Source: Shewanella gelidii | GTDB taxonomy: Bacteria; Pseudomonadota; Gammaproteobacteria; Enterobacterales; Shewanellaceae | Direction of reading: 5' to 3' | Length of the DNA: 64,000 nt | Assembly (NCBI RefSeq): GCF_014647855.1 | Contig: NZ_BMPZ01000009.1 | Coordinates: 82,200 to 146,199, forward strand | Part shown: piece after piece, positions 57,186 through 64,000 of the stretch | Numbering within the stretch: the first letter of the stretch is position 1 | Layout of the letters: each line of letters opens with the position of its first letter | The notes under the pieces: generated by a model | Seen by the model: only the letters and a program-made list of their open reading frames with translations | Databases searched by the model: none | Told to the model about the DNA's origin: nothing | Translations under genes and position numbers: made by a program

Positions 57186-58067
57186 GGGCTGACATAACCA
57201 TACTTGTGAACAGTTAAGAAAAAGGCAATAAAAATGCGATACAGAAAATTAAGCAATACCCACCAAAGCGTATTGTTATCGAAGCGACAGGTCGCCTAGA
57301 AATGCCATTTATCATGGCCTGTGCTGAGGCCAACCTACCCTTCGTTATTGCCAACCCAATACACATAAAACGTTTTGCTGGTGCGATTGGTCAACGAGCA
57401 AAAACTGATAAGTTAGACGCACAACTTATCACCCATTATGGTGAAGCAATTAAACCTAAACTATCTACGTTAAAGCCAGAAATCATGCAGGCCATGAGTG
57501 ATTTGGTCTCAAGGCGCAATCAAATATTAGTGATGCAAACGATGGAGAAAAACCGTCTTCAAATTTTGCCTAAAGAACTGGCAATGACAATCAAAGCCAT
57601 CTTAACGATCTTTAAAAACCAGATAGAAAAGATTGAAACTAAAACCATTAAACTCATCGAATCATGCCCTGACTATCAAGCTAAAAATGTCATCCCTCAA
57701 AGCATGAAAGGGATAGGTAAAATAGCCGCGGCCTCAATCATAAGTAGCCTTCCAGAGTTAGGCTATATTAACAACAAAGAAGCGAGCTCACTGGTAGGAG
57801 TTGCGCCAATGAACAAGGAAAGCGGCCGCTTCAAAGGCCAAAGAAAAATTCAGGGAGGCAGCCATCAAGTCAGAACGGTTTTATATATGGCGATGATGTC
57901 TGCAATTCAATCTAACCCAGTTTTCAGAGAAACATACCTGCGATTAGTCGCAGTTGGAAAACCAAAGAAAGTGGCGATAATTGCCTGCATTTAGGAAGAT
58001 GGTTGTGACGTTAAACTCAATGCTCAGAGATGGTGCTATGTGGGAAACGCCAAAAGCTCAAAATTAA
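57186..58067 (+). pseudogene. IS110-family transposase remnant
   Basis: The frame from 57302 gives the DEDD transposase core (KTDKLDAQLITHYGE near the start) and the Transposase_20 domain (GIGKIAAASIISSLPELGYINN, GVAPMNKESGRFKGQRKIQGG). Upstream codons from 57186 continue the family N-terminus (KRIVIEATGRLE) but contain a TAA at about 57208. After the stop at 57991 a +1 frame continues RKMVVTLNSMLRDGAMW to a TAA at 58065-58067. The element is therefore inactivated by a stop and a frameshift. It abuts a truncated integron attC. Confidence 0.85.
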
Positions 58068-58083
58068 CTATTGACGCCATAGT

Positions 58084-58094
58084 CTCTTGTTATA
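58084..58094 (-). other. truncated attC (R'' end only)
   Basis: CTTGTTATA is the 5' (R'') end of an attC in minus-strand orientation, directly beyond the stop of cassette gene 58090-58464. The rest of the site is replaced by IS110-family sequence. Confidence 0.6.
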
Positions 58095-58464
58095 TTTTTG
58101 TTTGCGGTGTGATTTGGATTTTATAAACCTTTACGCCTTCAGTGCCAATTTCAATCGTTGCAGCTTGATTTGCCGCAGTAACTAAAACAGGCTTCTCTTT
58201 TTGAACAAAGGCACCGTCAGTATATGTATAGTAAATAGTTGAAAGTTTAACTGCTCCATTTTCAATAGTTGGGACTATATCGTATTTTACTTCGCCATCA
58301 ATTTGAGCTGTAAAACTTTCTGCTATCTGACCTTTTAATGAAATTGGTTTCACTAAATCGCCGTTAATATACATATCAAGTTTCAAAGTTACATCTTGAT
58401 TGGCATAAGCCATAGAGGACATAGCTAAGGTACTTGCTACTAACACTTTATATAAACTTTTCAT
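58090..58464 (-). CDS. cassette gene: small secreted protein
   Basis: This 124-residue protein has a clear signal peptide (VLVASTLAMSSMAYA, cut before NQDVTLKL). The mature domain is about 100 residues and beta-rich, with no cysteines. It lies on the minus strand like every other cassette gene, and its TAA overlaps the remaining attC end. It is the last recognisable cassette of the array. I do not recognise a family; a periplasmic or extracellular role follows only from the signal peptide. Confidence 0.8.
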   Translation of the reverse strand: MKSLYKVLVASTLAMSSMAYANQDVTLKLDMYINGDLVKPISLKGQIAESFTAQIDGEVKYDIVPTIENGAVKLSTIYYTYTDGAFVQKEKPVLVTAANQAATIEIGTEGVKVYKIQITPQTKI

Positions 58465-58509
58465 TATTCATCCTTAAATTTAATGTGCACCATTGCACGA
58501 TATAAAAAA

Positions 58510-58600
58510 CATAACGCTTGGCTCAGCGGCTAAGTACTGTTAGGCTAAAATGTGCCAAGCGTGAGCAAACTGTACGTTTCCGATGGAGCAACTTGTTATA
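58510..58600 (-). other. integron attC site
   Basis: CATAACGC at the low-coordinate end and TTGTTATA at the high end are the R' and R'' sites. The inner arms GGCTAAAATGTGCC and CCAAGCG/CGCTTGG are complementary. About 91 bp, it belongs to the cassette gene at 58607-58945. Confidence 0.85.
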
Positions 58601-58606
58601 AAGCTA

Positions 58607-58945
58607 TTAAAAAACTACCCCAAGATAGCCAAGAACTATAATTGAAAGCCCAACCCATATGGTTGCAACCAAACCAGAAGATTTAGACAAAGAAAACTCT
58701 CTCTTTTTTATTTCAGTAATGTCTGAAATTTTAATTGCCACACCTTCCCCATGTACTTCTTCGGAATCAACCAAACTAATTTCAAACTCAAAAGTTTCTC
58801 CATCATTTGTGACAATAGATATATAGTCCCCAACCTTTAAATCATTACCAAATTGAGATTTCGGCATACCTTCAGATAGAGGTTGCATTGAGGTGCAACC
58901 AGATAAAAGGAGAATAATTAGAGTTGTGATTATTGTTGATTTCAT
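58607..58945 (-). CDS. cassette gene: lipoprotein with C-terminal helix
   Basis: This 112-residue protein has a lipobox (IILLLSGC, C17), then a soluble part with VGDYISIVTNDGETFEFEISLVDSEEVHGEGVAIKISDITEI (an SH3-like or Sm-like pattern), and a hydrophobic helix at about 92-111. It is a single-gene cassette. Family unknown; an outer-membrane or inner-membrane lipoprotein that may contact the membrane twice is inferred. Confidence 0.78.
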   Translation of the reverse strand: MKSTIITTLIILLLSGCTSMQPLSEGMPKSQFGNDLKVGDYISIVTNDGETFEFEISLVDSEEVHGEGVAIKISDITEIKKREFSLSKSSGLVATIWVGLSIIVLGYLGVVF

Positions 58946-58967
58946 GCGAATTCGTTCCTTGATGCTT

Positions 58968-58981
58968 TATAACGCCGCAAT
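58968..58981 (-). other. attC R' fragment (left part, interrupted)
   Basis: TATAACGCC is the R' end of the attC whose remainder lies at 60312-60408 beyond the IS10-like element. The last nine bases are the left copy of the target duplication. Confidence 0.7.
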
Positions 58982-60311
58982 CTAGGGAATCCCCAGATAA
59001 TTTCTTTTACAATCAATAAGTAGACACGCATGGTGCTGTTTGATCTAATCAATTTCGCCAAAAACAAACTAGAACAACACCATGCGCGACATCAACATAC
59101 TACATCAATCGCTAGCGATGCAATGCCCAACAATTCACAAAAAACGTCTTAGTTCTCTGATAGTTGCAACTAAGTCATTACTCGATGGTAATCAACTCTC
59201 ATTAACCCAGCTAGGCCGTAACATTTCAGGCAATGTGGCTGCTAAGCACAGCATTAAGCGCATTGACCGATTACTCGGTAATCACCACCTTAATAATGAC
59301 CGAATCGCTATATATCAATGGCATGCACGCCACCTTTGTGGTGCCAACCCTATGCCCATAATTCTTGTAGATTGGGCCGATGTTCGTGAACAATTGAGGT
59401 TGATGACTTTGCGTGCGTCCATCAGTGTTCAAGGTCGAAGTGTGACTCTCTACGAGCGCACATTTTTGTTCGATGCTAAGCCTGTAGAGATAGCAATTCA
59501 CCGCGCAGCCACAACCGTTTTCTTGAAGAGTTGGCAAACGTTTTACCAAAGCATTGCTGCCCTTTAATCGTTACTGATGCGGGTTATCGAAATACCTGGT
59601 TTTCTCAAGTCGCTAAACTAGGCTGGTTCTGGCTAGGACGTGTACGTGGTGATGTCAGCTACCAACATTCGGGCAAACACCAATGGCATTCCAACAAATC
59701 CCTTTACCCAACTGCAACGAACAAAGCCAAGTACATAGGCAGTGTAAAGCTTGCCCGTAAGAGTCCATTGCAATGCCATTTACACTTGTATAAAGCAAAG
59801 GAAAAAGGTCGCAAAGACCGCCGCTCTTCAAAAGCTGGAAGGAATCATACCGCTCAAGCAAGCTATGGTAGAAGCAGTAAAGAGCCGTGGTTACTCGCAA
59901 CCAACTTACCGCCCAACCACTTTAACTCTGTCCAAGTAACGAACCTCTACGCAAAACGAATGCAGATTGAAGAGACGTTTCGTGACTTAAAAAGTCCACA
60001 ATATGGAATGGGTTTGCGACACTGTAAAAGCCGATACCCAAAGCGGCTAGACGTACTGCTACTCATCGCCATGCTTGCTGAAATTGCACTATGGTTAATC
60101 GGTATTATCGCCCTTCATTTAGGATGGCAAAAGCACTTTCAAGCCAATACAATCCGGCATCGGCCAGTGTTGTCGATTGTGAGGTTAGGGAAAGAAGTTC
60201 GGAAGAGGAAAAACTACAAGATAACAGAGCAACATTTACGCTGGGCGATGCATGAATACATCAAGTTGGTTCACACTGCTGGAAGACCTCAATTTTGAGG
60301 GGATCCCCCAG
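58982..60311 (+). mobile_element. IS10-like IS4-family element, inserted in attC
   Basis: This is a 1330-bp element bounded by CTAGGGAATCCCC (left) and the complement CTGGGGGATCCCC (right). These inverted repeats and length match IS10. Flanking 9-bp sequences CGCCGCAAT (58973-58981) and CGCCCCAAT (60312-60320) differ at one base and look like its target duplication. The insertion splits an attC near its R' end. The transposase is frameshifted. Confidence 0.88.
59082..60298 (+). pseudogene. IS10-like transposase, frameshifted
   Basis: The two frames 59082-59567 and 59531-60298 together encode a 400-residue IS4-family transposase: ILHQSLAMQCPTIHKKRL, SIKRIDRLLGNHHL, ILVDWADVREQ (DDE first Asp), then after the break IVTDAGYRNTW (second Asp) and the YREK-type KRMQIEETFRDLKSPQYGMGLRH with catalytic Glu. 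The frame changes by -1 near 59527, where GAAGAGTTGG would read KELA with one more base. No slippery heptamer is present, so a deletion is more likely than programmed frameshifting, and the copy is probably inactive. Confidence 0.85.
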
Positions 60312-60408
60312 CGCCCCAATAAGGGGCTGATAAATGCTTGGCTAAACTGTGTAACGAAGTGGAACTTAGCCAAGCTTTAGCAGTCCCGCGCTTAATTGGC
60401 TTGTTAGG
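60312..60408 (-). other. attC body (right part, interrupted)
   Basis: From CGCCCCAATAAGGGGC to TTGTTAGG with inner arms GCTTGGCTAA and TTAGCCAAGC. Together with 58968-58981 it makes one full attC belonging to cassette gene 60414-60788. Confidence 0.8.
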
Positions 60409-60413
60409 TGTAT

Positions 60414-60788
60414 CTATATATGCAAAAACAACGCATAGATAAAAACAATACCGCTAAATGCACCATAGATAATGAATCTACCTATACCGTTTGGATGCTG
60501 TTTTGCCAATGACACCAAATCTAGGTTTTTATAACGATAGTAGACAGTTATGGCAACGATAAAATATAAAATTACCGCACTTGCAATGTAGTGTTTTTGG
60601 CTAAATAGAAAGTTATTAATTTCAGCAAATACACTTCCTAAGAAAATTTCGGTAATTAGTAAAATTGACCAAAGATTAAGAAGCATGAAAAAAGATAATG
60701 TTGATACAGCAGAAATAGCTGAATAAGAGCGTGTTCCGCCTTTATCAATTTCCCTAAGTGCCAAAGACAAAAATAGTGATTTCAACAT
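60414..60788 (-). CDS. cassette gene: three-helix membrane protein
   Basis: This 124-residue protein has three hydrophobic helices (about 28-50, 66-84 and 104-122) with a basic cytoplasmic loop (YYRYKNLDLVSLAKQHPNG). No family recognised. It is a single-gene cassette on the minus strand, preceded by its attC with an IS insertion on the low-coordinate side. Confidence 0.78.
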   Translation of the reverse strand: MLKSLFLSLALREIDKGGTRSYSAISAVSTLSFFMLLNLWSILLITEIFLGSVFAEINNFLFSQKHYIASAVILYFIVAITVYYRYKNLDLVSLAKQHPNGIGRFIIYGAFSGIVFIYALFLHI

Positions 60789-60805
60789 CGATATTGAGTG
60801 ATAAA

Positions 60806-60864
60806 CCTAACGCCGCCAGCAGAGGCGCAGCTATGCTGCGTCCTGCTGACTGGCCTTGTTAGCA
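60806..60864 (-). other. integron attC site, short type
   Basis: CCTAACGCC at the R' end and TTGTTAGC at R'' with inner arms GGCGCAGC and GCTGCGTCC; about 59 bp, the short 59-base-element form. It belongs to cassette gene 60831-61619, whose last codons lie inside it. Confidence 0.82.
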
Positions 60865-61619
60865 ATTGTTTGTTCAATCATTTTTTTGCGTTTTAGCCAA
60901 AATGTTATTGCCCCGATAGGTATTGTAAAAGTAAATATAAACGGAGCGAATTCGCTTGCAGCACTAGCACCAAAACCTAGGAGTTTTATTGTTGCTATTT
61001 TTGTGGCTATTTCGCCAGTAGTCCAATTCATTGCTATCGCACCAATACCAACAAACGACAATAAGTACCAGCGCCATTTTTTCTCTATGGGGGTTCGGTA
61101 AACAAAAAAGCAAGTTACGATCATGAAGATTGGAGTGACTACTGTTAGTGCGAATATTAAAACCCTAGACATACTTATATCTGCGTTACCAAAAGAGTTT
61201 AATACCTTTTGTGATTCATTGGTTCGATAAACATTAATTCCTGTCACCAAAATCTTTCCATCTTGCTTCGTCATGGAAACACTTGATATTGACCAATCTA
61301 CTTCAAATTTAGACTCAAACGAAAAACTCGCTGACCAAATATCATTGAATGTACGAACATTTGAACCCATTAACTCAGTATTTAAAGGCTCACCTTCTGG
61401 AAAAAATCCAGACAATTTATCCAGTTCTTCAACTGTTACTTTGGCAAGAAGCTCTGGATGCATTTGAGATTTTATGTATTCATAATTCTTTAATCGAAGT
61501 TGTTCTAAATAGCCCTTGGCAAAAGATGATTCTTCCTTTGGAACTATCGACTCTTTAATATCTTCGTACGAACACCCCACCACAAGTAATGAAAAAATGA
61601 TGGTTATTATATACTTCAT
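60831..61619 (-). CDS. cassette gene: lipoprotein with C-terminal membrane segments
   Basis: This 262-residue protein has a lipobox (LVVGC, C16), an extracytoplasmic domain (about 17-150) and three hydrophobic segments (about 152-173, 182-200 and 222-243). Its C-terminus (ASQQDAA) is encoded by attC DNA. I recognise no family. It is unusually large for a cassette here and likely sits at the inner membrane. Confidence 0.78.
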   Translation of the reverse strand: MKYIITIIFSLLVVGCSYEDIKESIVPKEESSFAKGYLEQLRLKNYEYIKSQMHPELLAKVTVEELDKLSGFFPEGEPLNTELMGSNVRTFNDIWSASFSFESKFEVDWSISSVSMTKQDGKILVTGINVYRTNESQKVLNSFGNADISMSRVLIFALTVVTPIFMIVTCFFVYRTPIEKKWRWYLLSFVGIGAIAMNWTTGEIATKIATIKLLGFGASAASEFAPFIFTFTIPIGAITFWLKRKKMIEQTIANKASQQDAA

Positions 61620-61642
61620 TTGGTTGATCTCTCGATAAGATT

Positions 61643-61700
61643 GCTAACGCCTGCCAGCAGGGGCGCAGTTTCCTGCGTCCCTCTGGCTGGTTTTGTTAAG
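61643..61700 (-). other. integron attC site, short type
   Basis: GCTAACGCC and TTGTTAAG bound a 58-bp site with arms GGGCGCAG and CTGCGTCCC. It closely resembles the site at 60806. It belongs to gene 61711-61932. Confidence 0.82.
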
Positions 61701-61710
61701 TGTTTGTTGA

Positions 61711-61932
61711 TTAATGCTTTCTAAAATCACGCCTAGGAGCCTCAATGCCATGGACATCTTCGCGAATCTCTTCCAGCCACAATAAACGTTTGAAGTAGGA
61801 TTTCCTACCAGCTGTAGTACCACCGTTTTTAGAGCCCCACATACAGCGTTCTATTTCCTTATTTAAATCCGGAAGAGACATCTTTGAATATGAATCTAGC
61901 TCTTTATCGCTTCCTTTTGAGCCACGCTTCAC
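61711..61932 (-). CDS. cassette gene: small basic protein
   Basis: This 73-residue, charged protein (K/R and D/E rich; CMWGSKNGGTTAGRKSYFKRLLWLEEIREDVHG) has no signal or helix. I do not recognise the family. ATG 61932. It is a single-gene cassette. Confidence 0.72.
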   Translation of the reverse strand: MKRGSKGSDKELDSYSKMSLPDLNKEIERCMWGSKNGGTTAGRKSYFKRLLWLEEIREDVHGIEAPRRDFRKH

Positions 61933-61948
61933 TCAACCACCCCCGACA

Positions 61949-62046
61949 CTTAACGCCTTACTAATGGGCGTAAAATGCTTGGCTAAAATTAGCGACGAAG
62001 GAGCGCAAGCCAAGCGTTTTACGTCCTTTTGAGTAACTTGTTATAA
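61949..62046 (-). other. integron attC site, long type
   Basis: TTAACGCC to TTGTTATA, about 98 bp, with arms GCTTGGCTAA and CAAGCCAAGC. It is nearly identical to the site at 62902-62999. It belongs to gene 62051-62515. Confidence 0.88.
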
Positions 62047-62050
62047 GCAC

Positions 62051-62515
62051 CTACTCGATACTTGAAAGGTAGCTTGCTAAAACACTACTTGGAGTGCCTT
62101 GGTGGAGACTAAACTCGTAGCTCTTAGCAACCACCTCTAAAGTAGTGTCGTGAAAACTCCACACAAAGTGAATTAAATCTCTAAAAATGTCATCAGAGTG
62201 GTAAGGGTGAACACTATTTTGTATGCATAGTTCTTGAACCCATGTTGAATTCTGAATTTTAAAGGTTCCATATGGCTCTAACCCGTTTTCGCTTAATGGG
62301 TGTCCATGAAATGCTTCATCGTTTGGTGCACCAAACTTATAAGAGTGAAAACCCGTAAACTTGACCAGACCAACAGCTTCAAGCTCAAAGTCTTTTGACT
62401 GCTCCTGCATGTAATAAGCAACGAATAGATCATGCTCATCACTTAAGACTACAGGACATGGGGCACCTACGCTTGACTGTTCTTCTTTTAACTCGACAAC
62501 TTGATTCATACTCAA
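62051..62515 (-). CDS. cassette gene: soluble hypothetical protein
   Basis: This 154-residue protein has no signal or membrane helix. Visible patterns are VGLVKFTGFHSYKFGAPNDEAFHGHPL and a C-terminal FVWSFHDTTLEVVAKSYEF region, the latter resembling small ligand- or nucleic-acid-binding folds, but I recognise no family. ATG 62515 or an internal ATG six bases later. It is a single-gene cassette. Confidence 0.78.
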   Translation of the reverse strand: MSMNQVVELKEEQSSVGAPCPVVLSDEHDLFVAYYMQEQSKDFELEAVGLVKFTGFHSYKFGAPNDEAFHGHPLSENGLEPYGTFKIQNSTWVQELCIQNSVHPYHSDDIFRDLIHFVWSFHDTTLEVVAKSYEFSLHQGTPSSVLASYLSSIE

Positions 62516-62528
62516 AACTTTAAGTGCT

Positions 62529-62626
62529 TATAACGCCCCACTAAGAGGCAAATAATAGTTGGTTATAATAGAGAGCGAAGCGAACAAAACCAACTGTTAT
62601 TTGTCCTGCTTGAGTGGCTTGTTATA
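62529..62626 (-). other. integron attC site
   Basis: TATAACGCC to TTGTTATA, about 98 bp, with arms AATAGTTGG and CCAACTGTTATT. It belongs to gene 62638-62883. Confidence 0.88.
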
Positions 62627-62637
62627 TGCACATTAAA

Positions 62638-62883
62638 CTAAAACTTAGAAAGAAAAATATCAATTTTATCATCTGATACTTGCCAATTCTCTCCTTTGCA
62701 TTCAGCTAGCTTTACAATACCTAAAAGTTCAATTAACCCATTAGCTTTGAATTTATCTCCGTTTCGCGTTGCTAGCCATAAGACATCAGCGCTATTTGAG
62801 TTCAATTGAGCTACTTCATAACCAAGCTCAATTAATAATTCATATGCAGGAATTTCAGTATTTGATGCTGCTGATAAATTCAT
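62638..62883 (-). CDS. cassette gene: small hypothetical protein
   Basis: This 81-residue protein is soluble, with a helical N-terminus (EIPAYELLIELGYEVAQL) and a beta C-terminus (GLIELLGIVKLAECKGENW). ATG is at 62883. Family unknown; single-gene cassette. Confidence 0.75.
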   Translation of the reverse strand: MNLSAASNTEIPAYELLIELGYEVAQLNSNSADVLWLATRNGDKFKANGLIELLGIVKLAECKGENWQVSDDKIDIFLSKF

Positions 62884-62901
62884 TCCACCACCCTCGGTGC
62901 A

Positions 62902-62999
62902 TATAACGCCTTACTAATGGGCGCATAAATGCTTGGCTAAAATTGGCGACGAAGGAGCACAAGCCAAGCGTTTTGCGTCCTTTTGAGTAACTTGTTAGG
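62902..62999 (-). other. integron attC site, long type
   Basis: TATAACGCC to TTGTTAGG, about 98 bp; almost the same as 61949-62046. It belongs to gene 62995-63471, whose stop overlaps the R'' end. Confidence 0.88.
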
Positions 63000-63471
63000 T
63001 TGCGATTGAGTCCCATTTTTCAATAACCATTGCGCGCCACTCTTTATCTAGTAGGTTTTCTGAAACAAACTCCAAATAAAAGTCTGCGTCTCTATCAATT
63101 TGGTCGTAAGTAACATCAATAATCGAATACAACGCTCTAGCTAAATGTGAATACAAAATACTAAAAGTACAAACACCGTTTTCAATTACCTGAAAATTTG
63201 AAATAAATGGAAAAGGCTGTGAATGTTTAAACTCTATTCCTGAGTCACTAGTGTTCCAATTTTTATTACCTGCGGAGAATATAATGTTGTCATTTTCTTT
63301 GTAAATCGCGAAGTTTATTCTTGAGCCAAAAATTCTCTTCTCGCTATGGGCAAATCCAAAGCAAGGTTTATCAGTGTTTTTAGCGTTGCCCAAGTTTATC
63401 GTTTTCGCTAGACCTGTTTCAGAGTTAAACTCGATCTGCTTACGTTCGTGAGTCCAATGATTTAACAACAT
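62995..63471 (-). CDS. cassette gene: soluble hypothetical protein
   Basis: This is a 158-residue protein from ATG 63471; a TTG four codons upstream is also open. Patterns are FGFAHSEKRIFGSRINFAIY, an FSAGNKNW segment and FYLEFVSENLLDKEWRAMVIEKW. No signal or membrane helix. Family not recognised. Single-gene cassette. Confidence 0.75.
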   Translation of the reverse strand: MLLNHWTHERKQIEFNSETGLAKTINLGNAKNTDKPCFGFAHSEKRIFGSRINFAIYKENDNIIFSAGNKNWNTSDSGIEFKHSQPFPFISNFQVIENGVCTFSILYSHLARALYSIIDVTYDQIDRDADFYLEFVSENLLDKEWRAMVIEKWDSIAT

Positions 63472-63484
63472 CTTCCCTAGCAAC

Positions 63485-63595
63485 CTAACGCTTTGCTAAG
63501 GGGCAATTGACTGTTGGCTATACTTGCGCGAAGCGCCAAGCCAACTGTTAATTGTCCCAGTGAGTTTGCGAACGAACTTGAGCAACTTGTTATAT
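63485..63595 (-). other. integron attC site
   Basis: CTAACGC to TTGTTATA, about 111 bp, with arms GACTGTTGGCTATACTTG and its partner CCAAGCCAACTGTTAATTG. It belongs to gene 63590-63859, whose TAA lies in the R'' end. Confidence 0.85.
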
Positions 63596-63859
63596 GCTCT
63601 TTTCGATCGCATTTCTAATACCAATGAATATTGCTGAAGCCTCTTCATCAAGCTCATTTTTTGCAGAAGAAACTAGCTCAAGAATTTCTTTTGCGCGTTG
63701 ACCTTCGAGTATCTCTTCGTCATCGAAATACACTTTCATGTGATCATAGGGGTCACCAGAACGAGACATTAAAAGGGTAAAGCCAGAGTTTTCAGTTTCG
63801 AATATAGCAATATCAGGACCTATGTCTGATGTTTCCGAATAACAGTCAATGATTCTCAT
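63590..63859 (-). CDS. cassette gene: small acidic protein
   Basis: This 89-residue acidic protein (FETENSGFTLLMSRSGDPYDHMKVYFDDEEILEGQRAKEI pattern, then a helix to IEKSI) has ATG 63859 preceded by AAGGAAGG. Soluble; family unknown. Single-gene cassette. Confidence 0.75.
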   Translation of the reverse strand: MRIIDCYSETSDIGPDIAIFETENSGFTLLMSRSGDPYDHMKVYFDDEEILEGQRAKEILELVSSAKNELDEEASAIFIGIRNAIEKSI

Positions 63860-63874
63860 ATCCTTCCTTGAGCA

Positions 63875-63970
63875 TATAACGCCCTAATAATGGGCAAAAA
63901 ATTGTTGGCTAAAATGTTGAGGAACGAAAACAGCCAACTGTTTTTTGTCCTTATTAATTAGCTTGTTATA
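63875..63970 (-). other. integron attC site
   Basis: TATAACGCC to TTGTTATA, about 96 bp, with arms ATTGTTGGC and GCCAACTGTTTT. It belongs to a cassette gene continuing past the right edge. Confidence 0.86.
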
Positions 63971-63976
63971 CGTCAT

Positions 63977-64000
63977 TTACGCTGAAAATAAAACGTTGCA
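63977..64000 (-). CDS. possible end of a further cassette gene
   Basis: The seven codons before the edge read CNVLFSA then TAA at 63979-63977 on the minus strand, just beyond the R'' end of attC 63875-63970. This is where the stop of the next cassette gene should be. The fragment is too short to identify. Confidence 0.3.
   Translation of the reverse strand, partial: CNVLFSA

Noticed and set aside
59518..59575. Programmed -1 frameshift in the IS10-like transposase
   Set aside because: No slippery heptamer or downstream hairpin is seen and IS10 does not use frameshifting; a deletion is simpler.

Overview
The window looks like a chromosomal segment of a marine-type gammaproteobacterium of the order Alteromonadales, most likely Shewanella or a close relative. 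I infer this from the low-to-moderate G+C, the gene order (udk-mrp-metG; aat-bpt-infA-clpA-clpS-cspD-icd-rluE-nudJ-mnmA-hflD-purB-roxA; ydiJ-ppsA-ppsR-aroH), the monomeric isocitrate dehydrogenase, the leucine dehydrogenase, a DUF3802 protein and a sedentary chromosomal integron. The genus comes from recalled synteny and family content; no database search was run.

Region by region: 1-7.2 kb holds the start of udk, then mrp, metG, a Nif3-family gene, a lysine/alanine-tailed small protein, a glycine-zipper envelope protein, and the N-degron genes aat and bpt followed by infA. 7.2-12.6 kb holds clpA-clpS (the protease arm of the same N-degron system), cspD and monomeric icd. 12.9-18.6 kb is a forward run of RNA-modification, purine and ribosome-oxygenase genes (rluE, nudJ, mnmA, hflD, purB, roxA). 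18.7-22.1 kb has small conserved unknowns, leucine dehydrogenase and a MarR regulator. 22.3-30.1 kb is a central-carbon block: ydiJ, ppsA, its regulator ppsR, and aroH, which uses PEP. 30.6-34.4 kb has an orphan LuxR-type response regulator and the glutathione-dependent formaldehyde detoxification pair adhC-fghA with a divergent LysR gene. 34.4-39.2 kb has lpxM and pheS-pheT-ihfA. 39.7-44.2 kb holds two membrane signalling proteins: a chemotaxis receptor and an atypical Cache/HAMP/PAS/ATPase sensor. 44.3-50.0 kb has DUF3802, yceI, pdxH and the polyamine cluster speA-speD-speB, whose speD is of the eukaryotic AdoMet-decarboxylase type. 50.5-56.9 kb holds cvfB, yceH, an ABC-2 transporter pair, an 18-copy GGATGCT tandem repeat, a cold-shock gene and rlmA.

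From about 57.0 kb to the right edge is accessory DNA. A gene remnant and a decayed IS110-family transposase are followed by the distal end of a chromosomal integron. All recognisable cassettes read leftward and are separated by attC sites with TAACGCC-type and TTGTTATA-type ends. That orientation predicts that the integrase and attI lie to the right of the window. One attC is split by an IS10-like IS4-family element with 1330-bp spacing, a 9-bp near-perfect target duplication and a frameshifted transposase. The cassette genes encode small proteins of unknown function, several with signal peptides, lipoboxes or membrane helices.

Many start sites were moved from the longest open frame to internal starts with better Shine-Dalgarno spacing or family agreement; these choices are explained per gene. 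No tRNA, rRNA or CRISPR was seen.
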